64,000 nucleotides of DNA from Latilactobacillus curvatus JCM 1096 = DSM 20019 (GTDB taxonomy: Bacteria > Bacillota > Bacilli > Lactobacillales > Lactobacillaceae): the NCBI RefSeq assembly GCF_004101845.1, contig NZ_CP026116.1, positions 1,302,001 to 1,366,000 on the forward strand. Reading direction: 5' to 3'. A program made the position numbers and the translations under genes. The notes under the pieces were generated by a model, which was not told the origin of the DNA, searched no databases, and worked only from the letters and a program-made list of their open reading frames with translations. Numbering within the stretch: the first letter of the stretch is position 1; each line of letters opens with the position of its first letter. This document shows positions 12,679 to 20,887 of the stretch, one piece after another.

Positions 12679-13215
12679 CTATTTTTGAATCTTGCGATAG
12701 TCAGCATCGAAATACCGGCCTTCTTGAATATCTTCAATCATACCTTCATAAGGCGCTTCGCTAATTACGTCTTCGTTATTTTGTCCTGCATCACCCATAT
12801 AAGTGATTGTGGCAAATTCAGGCACTAACATCTTAGGATATGTTTCATATTTTTCACGTGATTCTTCCATGAGTGCAATGTGATCATTTTGGTAGGTCAC
12901 TGTGATTTCTGGATGTTCTTCAACCCATTTAGGGAAGAAAATCATGCCGTGTAACTTGTTTTCGTTTGGCATGAAGTCCAACGCAACATCAGTCCCAGTT
13001 GGTTCTGTCCAAGTAATCTTGAAGACGCCGTCCGTTAACTTAACGATGTTGGCTTCTTGATCACGAACCCAACGACCTGCAACCATCCCACCATGAATTC
13101 GGTAGTCAACTGTGTGGTCGTTCTTTGCATACCATTCATACTCCCAACCATTATCGTAAGTGTAAATGAAATGCGTCCCTAAGAAATCTTCTAATTCTTT
13201 AAATTGTTTTGTCAT
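12679..13215 (-). CDS. padC: Phenolic acid decarboxylase
   Basis: A 178-residue enzyme that decarboxylates p-coumaric, caffeic and ferulic acids to vinyl phenols, detoxifying plant hydroxycinnamates. Length and blocks such as [14 protein letters not shown] and [14 protein letters not shown], plus the C-terminal acidic tail, match the compact beta-barrel PadC family. ATG at 13215 is preceded by GGAGG at eight bases; the frame upstream extends five codons without an SD. A PadR operator sits in its leader. The padR gene is not next to it or elsewhere in this window. Confidence 0.96.
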   Translation of the reverse strand: MTKQFKELEDFLGTHFIYTYDNGWEYEWYAKNDHTVDYRIHGGMVAGRWVRDQEANIVKLTDGVFKITWTEPTGTDVALDFMPNENKLHGMIFFPKWVEEHPEITVTYQNDHIALMEESREKYETYPKMLVPEFATITYMGDAGQNNEDVISEAPYEGMIEDIQEGRYFDADYRKIQK

Positions 13216-13233
13216 TTTAAAAACCTCCATATC

Positions 13234-13249
13234 ATGTAATTAAATACAT
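13234..13249. promoter_or_regulatory. PadR operator
   Basis: ATGTAATTAAATACAT matches exactly the ATGT-N8-ACAT dyad known for PadR repressors of phenolic acid decarboxylase genes. It lies about 12-27 bases downstream of the predicted transcription start. Confidence 0.75.
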
Positions 13250-13267
13250 GTTTTTCTTAACTTGATA

Positions 13268-13296
13268 AGAGTACTGCTCAATCCTTTTTTTGTCAA
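13268..13296 (-). promoter_or_regulatory. padC promoter
   Basis: TTGACA (13296-13291), 17 bases, TACTCT (13273-13268). Confidence 0.7.
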
Positions 13297-13310
13297 CTTT
13301 AAAAAAGGGC

Positions 13311-13336
13311 AAAAAAAATCGCCAGCAAATAGCTGA
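13311..13336 (-). terminator. Terminator of the antiporter gene
   Basis: ATCGTCAGC/GCTGGCGAT hairpin followed on the minus strand by eight T, immediately after the antiporter stop codon. Confidence 0.85.
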
Positions 13337-13345
13337 CGATTTTTC

Positions 13346-14509
13346 TTAATTGATTTCAGTTGCTAATTGGCGTTTCACCGCGTGTTTAAGAATCAGCGGT
13401 GCCAAAACAGTGGTAATGATAATCACGAAAATAATCTCTGAGTAATAAAGTTCACTCAACAATTTAGCGTTGTACCCAATCTGCGCGATAATTAACGCCA
13501 TCTCGCCCCGCGAAATCATTGCCGCACCAATTGTATAGGCTCCTTGTGGCGAATTATTCATCCAACGCGCACCGAGACCACTTCCAATTAACTTCGAGAA
13601 AACAGCTAACACGGTTAAAATCGTAATAAATAGAATATGTTGATTCAAGCTTGCTAAGTTCATCGATAAACCGATGCTGACAAAGAATACCGGAATAAAC
13701 ACGGTATACCCGATCGGTTCAATATGGCGATTAATTTCTTTCTTATACGGGGTTTGCGAAATCGCAATCCCTGCGAAAAACGCGCCCACTACCGCACTCA
13801 ATTCAACGGCCTCAGCGAACCAAACAAATCCAAAACAAATGATTAACGATGTAATGGCGCTCGCATATGGTACTAACAAACGACGACTCAAATGCATAAC
13901 AAATGGCACAATCCATTTCACACTAAAGTAGACCGCAACCATGAATAAAGCTTGCAGCAATAAACTCAACCCTAAACTCATGTGGGTTGAACTAGCTGCA
14001 GCCAGTTGCGCCCCAAAAAGACTGGTCAAGACACTCAAGATAATTACGGCCAGTAAGTCATCCACTACCGCAGCACCTAGTATAATCGTCCCTTCTTTAC
14101 TTTCTAACACGTTTAATTCACGTAAAACTTCGACTGAAATCGATACTGAGGTGGCTGCAAAAATCACCCCGATGAATAAACTCTCGAGCTGACTAATGCC
14201 AAAGGCCAAGCTCATCCCATACATACTGATTACCGGGACAATCACCCCTAAGACGGCGACCACTAAACTTGGTTTGAAATACTTCTTCAACAAGGTCAGG
14301 TTACTCTCCAAGCCAGCGATGAACATCAATAATACGACACCAATTTCGGAAAACGTGTGGATAAAAGAATTTTCATGTAAGACACCGAACAACGCGGGTC
14401 CAAGAATAATCCCTACCAGGAGTTGCCCAATCACAGCTGGCATTCCAATCCGTTTGCTCATGTGTCCTGCCAATAAAGTACTGATTAAAATAATTGCTAA
14501 AGTTGCCAT
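13346..14509 (-). CDS. Na+/H+ antiporter, NapA/KefB (CPA2) family
   Basis: A 387-residue membrane protein with about 12 helices and no cytoplasmic nucleotide-binding tail. It would exchange sodium or potassium for protons. GAAVVDDLLAVI (about residues 146-157) is the paired-aspartate motif of the electrogenic NapA/NhaA fold, and an N-terminal GQLLVGIILGP is typical of CPA2. ATG at 14509 has GGAGGG ten bases upstream. A long terminator hairpin lies in its leader. It is divergent from a P-type cation ATPase, suggesting a shared ion-homeostasis locus. Confidence 0.9.
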   Translation of the reverse strand: MATLAIILISTLLAGHMSKRIGMPAVIGQLLVGIILGPALFGVLHENSFIHTFSEIGVVLLMFIAGLESNLTLLKKYFKPSLVVAVLGVIVPVISMYGMSLAFGISQLESLFIGVIFAATSVSISVEVLRELNVLESKEGTIILGAAVVDDLLAVIILSVLTSLFGAQLAAASSTHMSLGLSLLLQALFMVAVYFSVKWIVPFVMHLSRRLLVPYASAITSLIICFGFVWFAEAVELSAVVGAFFAGIAISQTPYKKEINRHIEPIGYTVFIPVFFVSIGLSMNLASLNQHILFITILTVLAVFSKLIGSGLGARWMNNSPQGAYTIGAAMISRGEMALIIAQIGYNAKLLSELYYSEIIFVIIITTVLAPLILKHAVKRQLATEIN

Positions 14510-14526
14510 TGATTCATTTCCCTCCA

Positions 14527-14592
14527 TAAAAAAAGCACGCCAAAATTCCCTTCTACCACCCTAAAGAAGGAAATCTTGAACGCGCAATGCTT
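14527..14592 (-). terminator. Terminator-like hairpin in the antiporter leader
   Basis: Five plus seventeen base pairs (AAGCA/TGCTT, then CGTTC-AAGATTTCCTTCT with AGAAGGGAATTTTGGCG), loop TTAGGGTGGT, followed by seven T and then the antiporter SD. About 25 bases separate it from the predicted start of transcription, so it would act as an attenuator. Confidence 0.7.
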
Positions 14593-14618
14593 CAACCGTT
14601 TTTTTAACTTATGTAATA

Positions 14619-14647
14619 ATATTACCACAAAGCCGCACTGGGCGCAA
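14619..14647 (-). promoter_or_regulatory. Antiporter promoter
   Basis: TTGCGC (14647-14642), 17 bases, TAATAT (14624-14619). Confidence 0.55.
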
Positions 14648-14683
14648 AGTTTAAACGTTGAATTGGTAATAGTGTTCATTAGA

Positions 14684-14712
14684 TTGACATCGCTACTTTT
14701 TCCTGATAATTT
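14684..14712 (+). promoter_or_regulatory. P-type ATPase promoter
   Basis: TTGACA (14684-14689), 17 bases, TAATTT (14707-14712). It is divergent from the antiporter promoter, with only about 40 bases between the two -35 elements. Confidence 0.75.
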
Positions 14713-14743
14713 TAGAGTAATAACTAACTGGAGGTGAGTATTT

Positions 14744-14812
14744 TTGGATGACGGCTCGGACGAAGCGTTTTGTTTAATTCATCAGATTATTCCTTATTAT
14801 CGGCAAGAATAA
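14744..14812 (+). CDS. Possible 22-residue leader peptide before the P-type ATPase
   Basis: TTG at 14744 is preceded by a near-perfect SD, GGAGGTGA, six bases upstream. The frame reads M/L-DDGSDEAFCLIHQIIPYYRQE and stops 50 bases before the ATPase. It lies inside the predicted leader transcript. No known family. The strong SD is the only support besides position. Confidence 0.4.
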   Translation: MDDGSDEAFCLIHQIIPYYRQE

Positions 14813-14862
14813 CGATCACGAACGACCGCATTTTGACTTTCGATAATTAAAAGGAGCTTACC

Positions 14863-17529
14863 ATGACTAAAACACACGCTTATCAACAAACATTAGACGA
14901 ACTGCAAACCAATTATGCCCACCAAGATTTTGAACAGGGGCTTTCGCAAACAGAAGCGGCTAACCGCTTAGCAACCAATGGTCCGAATAAACTCGAGAGC
15001 CATCACACCCCGAAGTGGCAACTTTTCGTGCGCCAATTCAACAACTTAATCATCTACATCCTAATCGTCGCAGCCCTATTAACACTCATGATGGGTCACT
15101 ATTCGGATGCCATCATCATCGGTCTAGTAGTCATCATTAATGCCATCATTGGTTATTATCAAGAAGCGAACGCATCTGATGCTTTGGAACGAATCAAAGA
15201 AATGTTGGCAACCGAAGCAACCGTTTATCGTGACGGTCAGCGGATCGACATCCCAACTGAAGACTTAGTGGTCGGCGACGTTATCTTCCTAGAAGCTGGC
15301 GATAGTGTACCAGCGGATTTACGAATCGTTGATGCCGATAATCTGCGTATTCAAGAATCAGCCTTAACCGGGGAAGCAGACTCAGTTGAAAAAATTGCAA
15401 CACGCTTAACCGAAGAAGAAGTTGCCCTTGCCGATCAAGTCAACATGGCCTTTGCCTCCACTTCCGTCACTAACGGGAGCGGCTTAGGCGTGGTCGTCGC
15501 AACCGCCGCTGATACCGAAATCGGGCAAATCTCAGTTGCTGTCACCGAAACGAAAACCCGCCCAACCCCATTGACTCGCGAAATCAACGGCTTAGGGACC
15601 GGCGTTTCATTTGTCGTCATCGGTGCGGCTGTCTTTTTATTCCTCTTCGGCTTACTTGGCGAACATTACTCACTCTCAGTATTAGCAATCGCGATTGTCA
15701 CGATGGTGGTCGGTTCAATTCCTGAAGGATTACCCGCAACAATGTCCGTAATCCTCGCAATGGGGGTCAGCGACATGGCCAAGCACAAACACGCCATCGT
15801 CAAGAGCTTACCTGCCGTTGAAACGTTGGGCTCCGTCGACGTGATTGCGACCGACAAAACGGGGACGCTAACTAAAAACGAAATGACCGTGACCGAAATT
15901 ATCACCGCCGAAACGACTTACCAAGTCAGCGGGAATGGCTATGCGCCCGAAGGTCAGATTTTATTAAATGACCAACCTGCTGAATTGGATACCACCCTCA
16001 CACAATTCTTAGAGGCTAGTTATGAAGCCAACGATACGACGCTTTATCAAGCCGACAATGGTTGGACCATTAACGGTGAACCAACTGACGGTGCCTTTTT
16101 AACCTTATATCATAAGGTTCATGGTATCGACGACTTACCAACAAATACAGAAATTGACATGTTACCTTTCGATTCGGATTACCGCTACATTGCTAAACTC
16201 GTGCAACTAACTGATGGTACGCACCGAATCTATATCAAAGGGTCTCCAGATAAATTATTCCCAATGGCCCAACAGGCAATGGTCGATTTCCCAATCGATG
16301 ACTGGAATGCCGATGTGACCCGTTTATCAGAACAAGGCAAACGGGTTGTGGCGGTCGGTTATCTCGACGTGCCAACAACGACTGCTACAATTACCCATGA
16401 ACAACTCCAACAAGGGATTCAACTCTTAGGGGTTGCCGGGATTATCGATCCGCCACGCGATGAAGTCATTCAAGCGCTCGCCGAAATGAACGCTGCTGGG
16501 GTCGATGTCAAGATGATTACCGGTGACCATCCACTGACGGCTAAAGCAATTGGTGAAAAGTTAGGCTTAGCACCAACGATTAATGCGATTACCGGGCCGG
16601 AATGGGATCGCTTGTCGGACGCTGAAAAACCAAAAGCCGCTTTAGAACACCAAGTCTTTGCCCGCACCACACCACATAACAAACTCGAAATTGTCGAAGC
16701 CTTACAAGCCAGTCGCAAAGTCACCGCAATGACCGGTGACGGTGTCAATGATGCGCCCGCATTGAAGCGCGCTGACATCGGGGTTGCCATGGGAATTAAA
16801 GGAACCGATGTTGCCAAAGATTCCGCGGATATGATTTTAACCAACGATAACTTCGCAACAATGTCCGTCGCAATTCGTGAAGGCCGCCGGATTTACGATA
16901 ACATCAAAAAGAGTATTCTCTTCTTACTCCCGACTTCCTTCGCGGAAGGCTTAATCATCGCCTTCACGATTTTGATGCAACAAGATATGCCGTTGCAAGC
17001 GACGCAGTTACTCTGGATTAACATGGTCTCGGCGATTACGATTCAATTCGCCTTCATCTTCGAACCAGCTGAAGATGGCTTAATGACCCGCAAGCCACGT
17101 AAGACCGGCCAAGCGCTGATGAATAAACACGATGTTTTCCAAATGGCATATGTTTCCGTCTTGATGGCCTTAATCGGCTTGTTAGCCTACGATTGGTTAC
17201 TCGGCCGCGGTGTCGATCAAGTCACAGCCAGCACAATGATGGTCAATATCATTGTCATCAGCAAGATTTTCTACTTGTTCAATATTCGGACTGCGAAACT
17301 CGCCTTTTCAAAAGCTTTCTTCACCAACCAAAAGGCATTCGGCATTATCGCACTGATGATTATTCTCCAATTGATCCTGACCTACGTGCCATTCATGCAA
17401 CAAACCTTCTACACCGAACCGCTTACCTTATTAGAATGGGGCGTTTCGATCGGCGCAGGCTTCTTGATTCTAATCATCACGGAATTCGATAAGATTATCC
17501 GTTTAATCTGGGCAAAAAGAAAGGCATAG
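14863..17529 (+). CDS. P2-type cation-transporting ATPase
   Basis: An 888-residue ion pump. It has an N-terminal cation-ATPase domain, an actuator motif TGEA (169-172), PEGLP in M4 (287-291), a phosphorylated aspartate in DKTGTLT (Asp331), a hinge TGDGVNDAPAL near residue 624 and six C-terminal helices. PEGLP fits calcium-type (P2A) pumps. M6, however, reads LLWINMVSAITIQFAF near residue 715, without the Asp of the usual N-x-x-x-D calcium site, so the transported ion is uncertain (calcium, sodium, potassium or manganese). AAAGGAG lies eight bases before the ATG. It is divergent from the Na+/H+ antiporter. Confidence 0.93.
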   Translation: MTKTHAYQQTLDELQTNYAHQDFEQGLSQTEAANRLATNGPNKLESHHTPKWQLFVRQFNNLIIYILIVAALLTLMMGHYSDAIIIGLVVIINAIIGYYQEANASDALERIKEMLATEATVYRDGQRIDIPTEDLVVGDVIFLEAGDSVPADLRIVDADNLRIQESALTGEADSVEKIATRLTEEEVALADQVNMAFASTSVTNGSGLGVVVATAADTEIGQISVAVTETKTRPTPLTREINGLGTGVSFVVIGAAVFLFLFGLLGEHYSLSVLAIAIVTMVVGSIPEGLPATMSVILAMGVSDMAKHKHAIVKSLPAVETLGSVDVIATDKTGTLTKNEMTVTEIITAETTYQVSGNGYAPEGQILLNDQPAELDTTLTQFLEASYEANDTTLYQADNGWTINGEPTDGAFLTLYHKVHGIDDLPTNTEIDMLPFDSDYRYIAKLVQLTDGTHRIYIKGSPDKLFPMAQQAMVDFPIDDWNADVTRLSEQGKRVVAVGYLDVPTTTATITHEQLQQGIQLLGVAGIIDPPRDEVIQALAEMNAAGVDVKMITGDHPLTAKAIGEKLGLAPTINAITGPEWDRLSDAEKPKAALEHQVFARTTPHNKLEIVEALQASRKVTAMTGDGVNDAPALKRADIGVAMGIKGTDVAKDSADMILTNDNFATMSVAIREGRRIYDNIKKSILFLLPTSFAEGLIIAFTILMQQDMPLQATQLLWINMVSAITIQFAFIFEPAEDGLMTRKPRKTGQALMNKHDVFQMAYVSVLMALIGLLAYDWLLGRGVDQVTASTMMVNIIVISKIFYLFNIRTAKLAFSKAFFTNQKAFGIIALMIILQLILTYVPFMQQTFYTEPLTLLEWGVSIGAGFLILIITEFDKIIRLIWAKRKA

Positions 17530-17530
17530 T

Positions 17531-17573
17531 AAAAGAGCGTTCTTCTCGATAGGATGAGAGAAATGCTCTTTTT
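17531..17573. terminator. Terminator of the P-type ATPase
   Basis: AAAAGAGC/GCTCTTTT imperfect hairpin followed by six T; on the minus strand it also ends in four T and could terminate transcripts leaving repeat copies B and A. Confidence 0.85.
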
Positions 17574-17577
17574 TGGT

Positions 17578-17692
17578 GTGCTTTTCGAAACTGGCTTTTC
17601 CGGTTAACTACAAAATGTGACTTATGACCAAACCCGTCATAAGTCACATTTTTAGGTTAATCCTCAAAGTCGACCCGCTTCAAACGCACTCT
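17578..17692 (-). repeat. 115-bp structured repeat, copy A (subtype 1)
   Basis: Bounded by GTGC on the left and CGCAC-TCT on the right (plus-strand view). The inner hairpin is GTGACTTATGAC/GTCATAAGTCAC, with the conserved blocks GGTTAACTACAAAA and TTTTTAGGTTAAT around it. The outer stem (TTTCGAAAC with GCTTCAAA) is imperfect. Closest relative is copy E. Strand is given as that of the preceding gene, whose 3' untranslated region would contain it. Confidence 0.85.
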
Positions 17693-17696
17693 AAAC

Positions 17697-17810
17697 GTGC
17701 TTCGGCAAGCATATTTCTGTACTTAACCAAATTCACCCAATCGGCGATTACATCGCCAATTGGGCAAATCCAGTTAATGCTCAAAATATAACCGCTTGCC
17801 TACGCACTCT
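17697..17810 (-). repeat. 115-bp structured repeat, copy B (subtype 2)
   Basis: Same ends as copy A, four bases away. Outer stem GGCAAGC/GCTTGCC; inner hairpin CCCAATCGGCGA/TCGCCAATTGGG, flanked by CTTAACCAAAT and AATCCAGTTAATGCTC. It overlaps the stop codon of the nucleoid-protein gene. Closest relative is copy D. Confidence 0.85.
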
Positions 17811-18813
17811 ATAATCTACTAATCACTTCTTCTACATTCTTAATCTCCACCGACATTGTGCCGTCTGGGTGGTTGATGAATTCGAATAGCGCTGGATTTT
17901 GGTAAACGTCGATTGGGACGATTAGTTCGATGCCGTTTGAGAGTTTGAGTTTTTGTTTGCCGTATTTCTTTTCGGCGATTTCGCGGACGGCTGGTGAGAT
18001 TGGCGCTGGTGCTGCTGGCGCGTTTTCCGTCATTTCTGTTTTGAACTCACTTTGGGCTGAAACGTTGTCTTTAAAAATCTTCGCCGCCATCTGGCTCGTG
18101 TCGATTTCACCATTAGTTTCGATTGTATCGTAGATGGCTTCTTTGACGTTGGCGACCACATCGTGTTTGGCAACTTCGAACTTCTTGCCGATTTTTTCAG
18201 CGGCCTTTTTAACGACCTTGACGTTTTCTTCTAGCGATGGCGCTGGTTCGCTTTCAATCACGTTCGTTGATAAGTAGGTCATCTTTTCACCGGAGAAGGT
18301 GTACTTCTTCTCCATCAATTCAAAGCCAAACGTCTGGAGGTTAATCGCAAACCCTTCGTCCGCCTTTTGCGTTTTATTCGATAGAATCGATTGGTGAATA
18401 ATCAGTTGATTCATCAATGGTCCCTCTTCAGCATTGACATAATGGGTGAAGGCTTGATGATAATCGACCTTCAAAAAAGCCAAGTAAGCTTGCGCATCTT
18501 GTTCATACAAGACAACAAACGCATCCGCACTCGGTGCATCGTCACTTTTTTGATAGACCGTGTACCATTTTTCAACGAGGCGTTGGCTAGCGCCGATAAA
18601 ATCAGCTGTCGCATCGCGCAGAAAAGATGCGAGCTCAGCATCTTGGCGCAGCACGCCGGTCTTACTCTGGGCAGACGATAATTTCTTAATCTTGTTGGTC
18701 AAATAGTCGCGTGTGTTCCCATTGGTAAGATCTAGCACCTGTTGTGAGTAAATTGGATCGCCGAGTTCGCGGTCGACCACTTGTAAAATTGCTTGTTTCA
18801 AATAAATATCCAT
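17809..18813 (-). CDS. Nucleoid-associated protein, NdpA/YejK family
   Basis: A 334-residue protein resembling the 37-kDa nucleoid-associated (NdpA) family, in which it binds DNA or the nucleoid. Family features are the N-terminal helix with ILQVVDRELG, the middle FAINLQTFGFELMEKKYTFSG block and a C-terminal domain ending with a strand rich in I/V. The SD is weak (GATGGGA, eight bases before the ATG). It follows the lipase-like gene by 19 bases, in one operon. Its last codon touches repeat copy B. Confidence 0.8.
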   Translation of the reverse strand: MDIYLKQAILQVVDRELGDPIYSQQVLDLTNGNTRDYLTNKIKKLSSAQSKTGVLRQDAELASFLRDATADFIGASQRLVEKWYTVYQKSDDAPSADAFVVLYEQDAQAYLAFLKVDYHQAFTHYVNAEEGPLMNQLIIHQSILSNKTQKADEGFAINLQTFGFELMEKKYTFSGEKMTYLSTNVIESEPAPSLEENVKVVKKAAEKIGKKFEVAKHDVVANVKEAIYDTIETNGEIDTSQMAAKIFKDNVSAQSEFKTEMTENAPAAPAPISPAVREIAEKKYGKQKLKLSNGIELIVPIDVYQNPALFEFINHPDGTMSVEIKNVEEVISRL

Positions 18814-18832
18814 TAGTTAACATCCCATCTGT

Positions 18833-20530
18833 CTAGCGTGTAAAGTATTGAGCGCCTTCAATCGTGTGGAAGAAAATCACCGTTTCGACCATCTCATTGT
18901 TGACGCTTTTTAAAAATGGCCATTCGCCTTGTAACACACGGAGTGCCGTGCGCGGTCGTGATAATTCCCGTTCAAAATTGGTCTGTACCTGAACGGGGGT
19001 GTCTTTAAAAATGTGCGCATCGTATAAATAGCGCGCATATGCCGCAAAAATTTGTTGGGCCTGTTCCGTTTTAATCGCGGCATACACTTCACGGAGTGTC
19101 TGCAGTCCATATGTCATCAGACTTGCCAACATCAACGACCCATTTCTAGTCTCAACACGTTTCAAATAGCGAATTAGATTACCCCAGAACTGGCTATACG
19201 CCTGAATCTCATCTTTTCGGAGATATGGTGCTACGTCAGTCACAAACGGGTAATGCCAATTTTTAGCATTCAAATAGCGCGCCGTCCCAATGTAGAACGT
19301 ATACGGAAAGCCAAAATAGATCCGCGTTAAATCTTTAATGAACCATTCATTTTTAATTGTAGCGTAATTGTGCCCCAAAATCGCGTGGACTTGCATCGCT
19401 ACAGCTGGATCTTGCGTATTGTTGTGCTTAGTCAATGCGAATAATTGTTGCCATTTTGAAGCGGATAAAAGATCCGGCCGATAATGCTTTATTTGTTTTA
19501 ACTGAACCGGGGCAGCATTCAAGGTATAGCCACCATCAAACGGTTCATCCAATAATTGGACCGTCTGCACAAAATGCCCCCCGAGTGAGTGACCCAGTCC
19601 ATAGATGATTGTTGCCGGATTAATTCGGCGCACCCGCCGGACCACATACCGCGTAAACCGCCGTGCGAGTTGGAGTTGCTCATCATTTTCGGTATTGCCA
19701 ATCAGCATCGCATCAATATTATACTTCCAATCTTGATAACTCTCACGGACATAATTATCCAGCCGCTGCGTAAACGACTTAATCCGCGGATCATCCATCG
19801 TCCCCTCAGTCCCCTTGTAGGAAATGTAGGTATACGATTGGCGATTAAGCGTGACGTAATAGGCAACTGCCGAAAAACCAGTTTGTTCCGCATTCGGCAA
19901 AACCGTTCGCGCATCATAGTGAATCACCGCTTCCGCCGCTTGATGCGCATGAATAAACACGAGGTACTTCACGTAATATTGCAATTCCTGCACGTTAAAA
20001 TACTGATCTAAATAATTAAGAGCCATCATGTCCATTTTAAAAGCGCGGCTATCAAATGGATCGGCCAGTATCGGTCCTGGCTTACTCGTGGCCGCCACTT
20101 TATCAGGGGCTATATAGTATAAATAGGCGAGCGCCTGCTTCGTCAGTACCGTACTCTCATTGATTTTTTCATTTTGTAAATTGATAATCAGTTGTTTCAA
20201 ACGATTAATCTTGCGTTGGCGGTTAAATTGCGGATTTGCTTGAACGGCTGCCAAACTCGCCACATCCAATGCCTGCAGTCGCCGTAACTTGGCCCACAAA
20301 TAGGGATCGGCTCCCGCCGTCGCCAATAATTGATTTAATAGTTTTATTTTACTTGTTTTAAGTTGTTGATAGCTGAATTCTAGTCGGTTATTGCGCCGTA
20401 ATAAGGCCTGCGATTGCGCACGGTCAAACGTCAACGGCACATCTAAATGCGCTTTGAACAATAACTTACCCATGTCATCGAAGACTTTTGCCAACCGAAA
20501 GAGCGTCGAGATGATCACTGTCGTTTCCAT
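18833..20530 (-). CDS. Lipase-like alpha/beta hydrolase
   Basis: A 565-residue cytoplasmic-looking protein without a signal peptide. GHSLGGH near residue 313 is the nucleophile elbow (catalytic Ser) of class 3 lipases and of the DUF2974 family. The region before it (AVAYYVTLNRQSYTYISYKG) supplies the usual strand with the oxyanion turn. The roughly 200-residue N-terminal helical region has no recognised domain. Start ATG 20530 has AAGGA nine bases upstream; two other ATGs just before it sit too close to the SD. It heads a two-gene unit with the nucleoid protein. Substrate unknown. Confidence 0.75.
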   Translation of the reverse strand: METTVIISTLFRLAKVFDDMGKLLFKAHLDVPLTFDRAQSQALLRRNNRLEFSYQQLKTSKIKLLNQLLATAGADPYLWAKLRRLQALDVASLAAVQANPQFNRQRKINRLKQLIINLQNEKINESTVLTKQALAYLYYIAPDKVAATSKPGPILADPFDSRAFKMDMMALNYLDQYFNVQELQYYVKYLVFIHAHQAAEAVIHYDARTVLPNAEQTGFSAVAYYVTLNRQSYTYISYKGTEGTMDDPRIKSFTQRLDNYVRESYQDWKYNIDAMLIGNTENDEQLQLARRFTRYVVRRVRRINPATIIYGLGHSLGGHFVQTVQLLDEPFDGGYTLNAAPVQLKQIKHYRPDLLSASKWQQLFALTKHNNTQDPAVAMQVHAILGHNYATIKNEWFIKDLTRIYFGFPYTFYIGTARYLNAKNWHYPFVTDVAPYLRKDEIQAYSQFWGNLIRYLKRVETRNGSLMLASLMTYGLQTLREVYAAIKTEQAQQIFAAYARYLYDAHIFKDTPVQVQTNFERELSRPRTALRVLQGEWPFLKSVNNEMVETVIFFHTIEGAQYFTR

Positions 20531-20580
20531 TTGCATCATTCCTTATTTTTGTAATACTTCTATTATAAAGTATCTGACTC

Positions 20581-20608
20581 AAAAAAACTGAGACGAAATC
20601 GTCCCAGC
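20581..20608 (-). terminator. Terminator downstream of repeats C and D
   Basis: CTGGGACGA/TCGTCTCAG hairpin followed by seven T on the minus strand. It would end the transcript of the MerR-family gene after its 3' untranslated region carrying the repeats. Confidence 0.85.
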
Positions 20609-20648
20609 TTAGATGGTTTTCGGTTTGATGCGCACGCCTGGTTCAAAC

Positions 20649-20763
20649 GTGCTTTTTGGTCGCAACAACTTCCGCTTAAGCTAAAATCACCAGTAATTCC
20701 AAAAACGGATTACTGGTGATTTTGTCTTAATGCTCATTTGCTAACCGCGACCAAACGCACTCT
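20649..20763 (-). repeat. 115-bp structured repeat, copy C (subtype 3)
   Basis: GTGC and CGCACTCT ends; outer stem TTTGGTCGC/GCGACCAAA; inner hairpin ATCACCAGTAAT/ATTACTGGTGAT, flanked by CTTAAG and CTTAATGCTCA. Nearly identical to copy F outside the stems, with a compensated C-G/T-A change in the outer stem. Confidence 0.88.
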
Positions 20764-20773
20764 GTTCTTAAAC

Positions 20774-20887
20774 GTGCTTCAGCAGGCATATTTCTGTGGC
20801 TAACCAAATTTGCCAAATTAGCGATTGCGTCGCCAATTCGGCAAATCCAGTTAATCCTAAAAATACGAACGCCTGCTTACGCACTCT
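20774..20887 (-). repeat. 115-bp structured repeat, copy D (subtype 2)
   Basis: Outer stem AGCAGGC/GCCTGCT, two compensated pairs away from copy B. The inner hairpin TTTGCCAAATTAGCGA/TCGCCAATTCGGCAAA has one mismatch, A opposite C. The right end supplies the last codons and the TAA stop of the MerR-family gene. Confidence 0.88.

Noticed and set aside
14528-14600. T-box leader before the antiporter
   Set aside because: GGGTGGTA is present in the hairpin loop, but there is no specifier stem or full T-box sequence in the short leader, and the gene is not related to amino acids.
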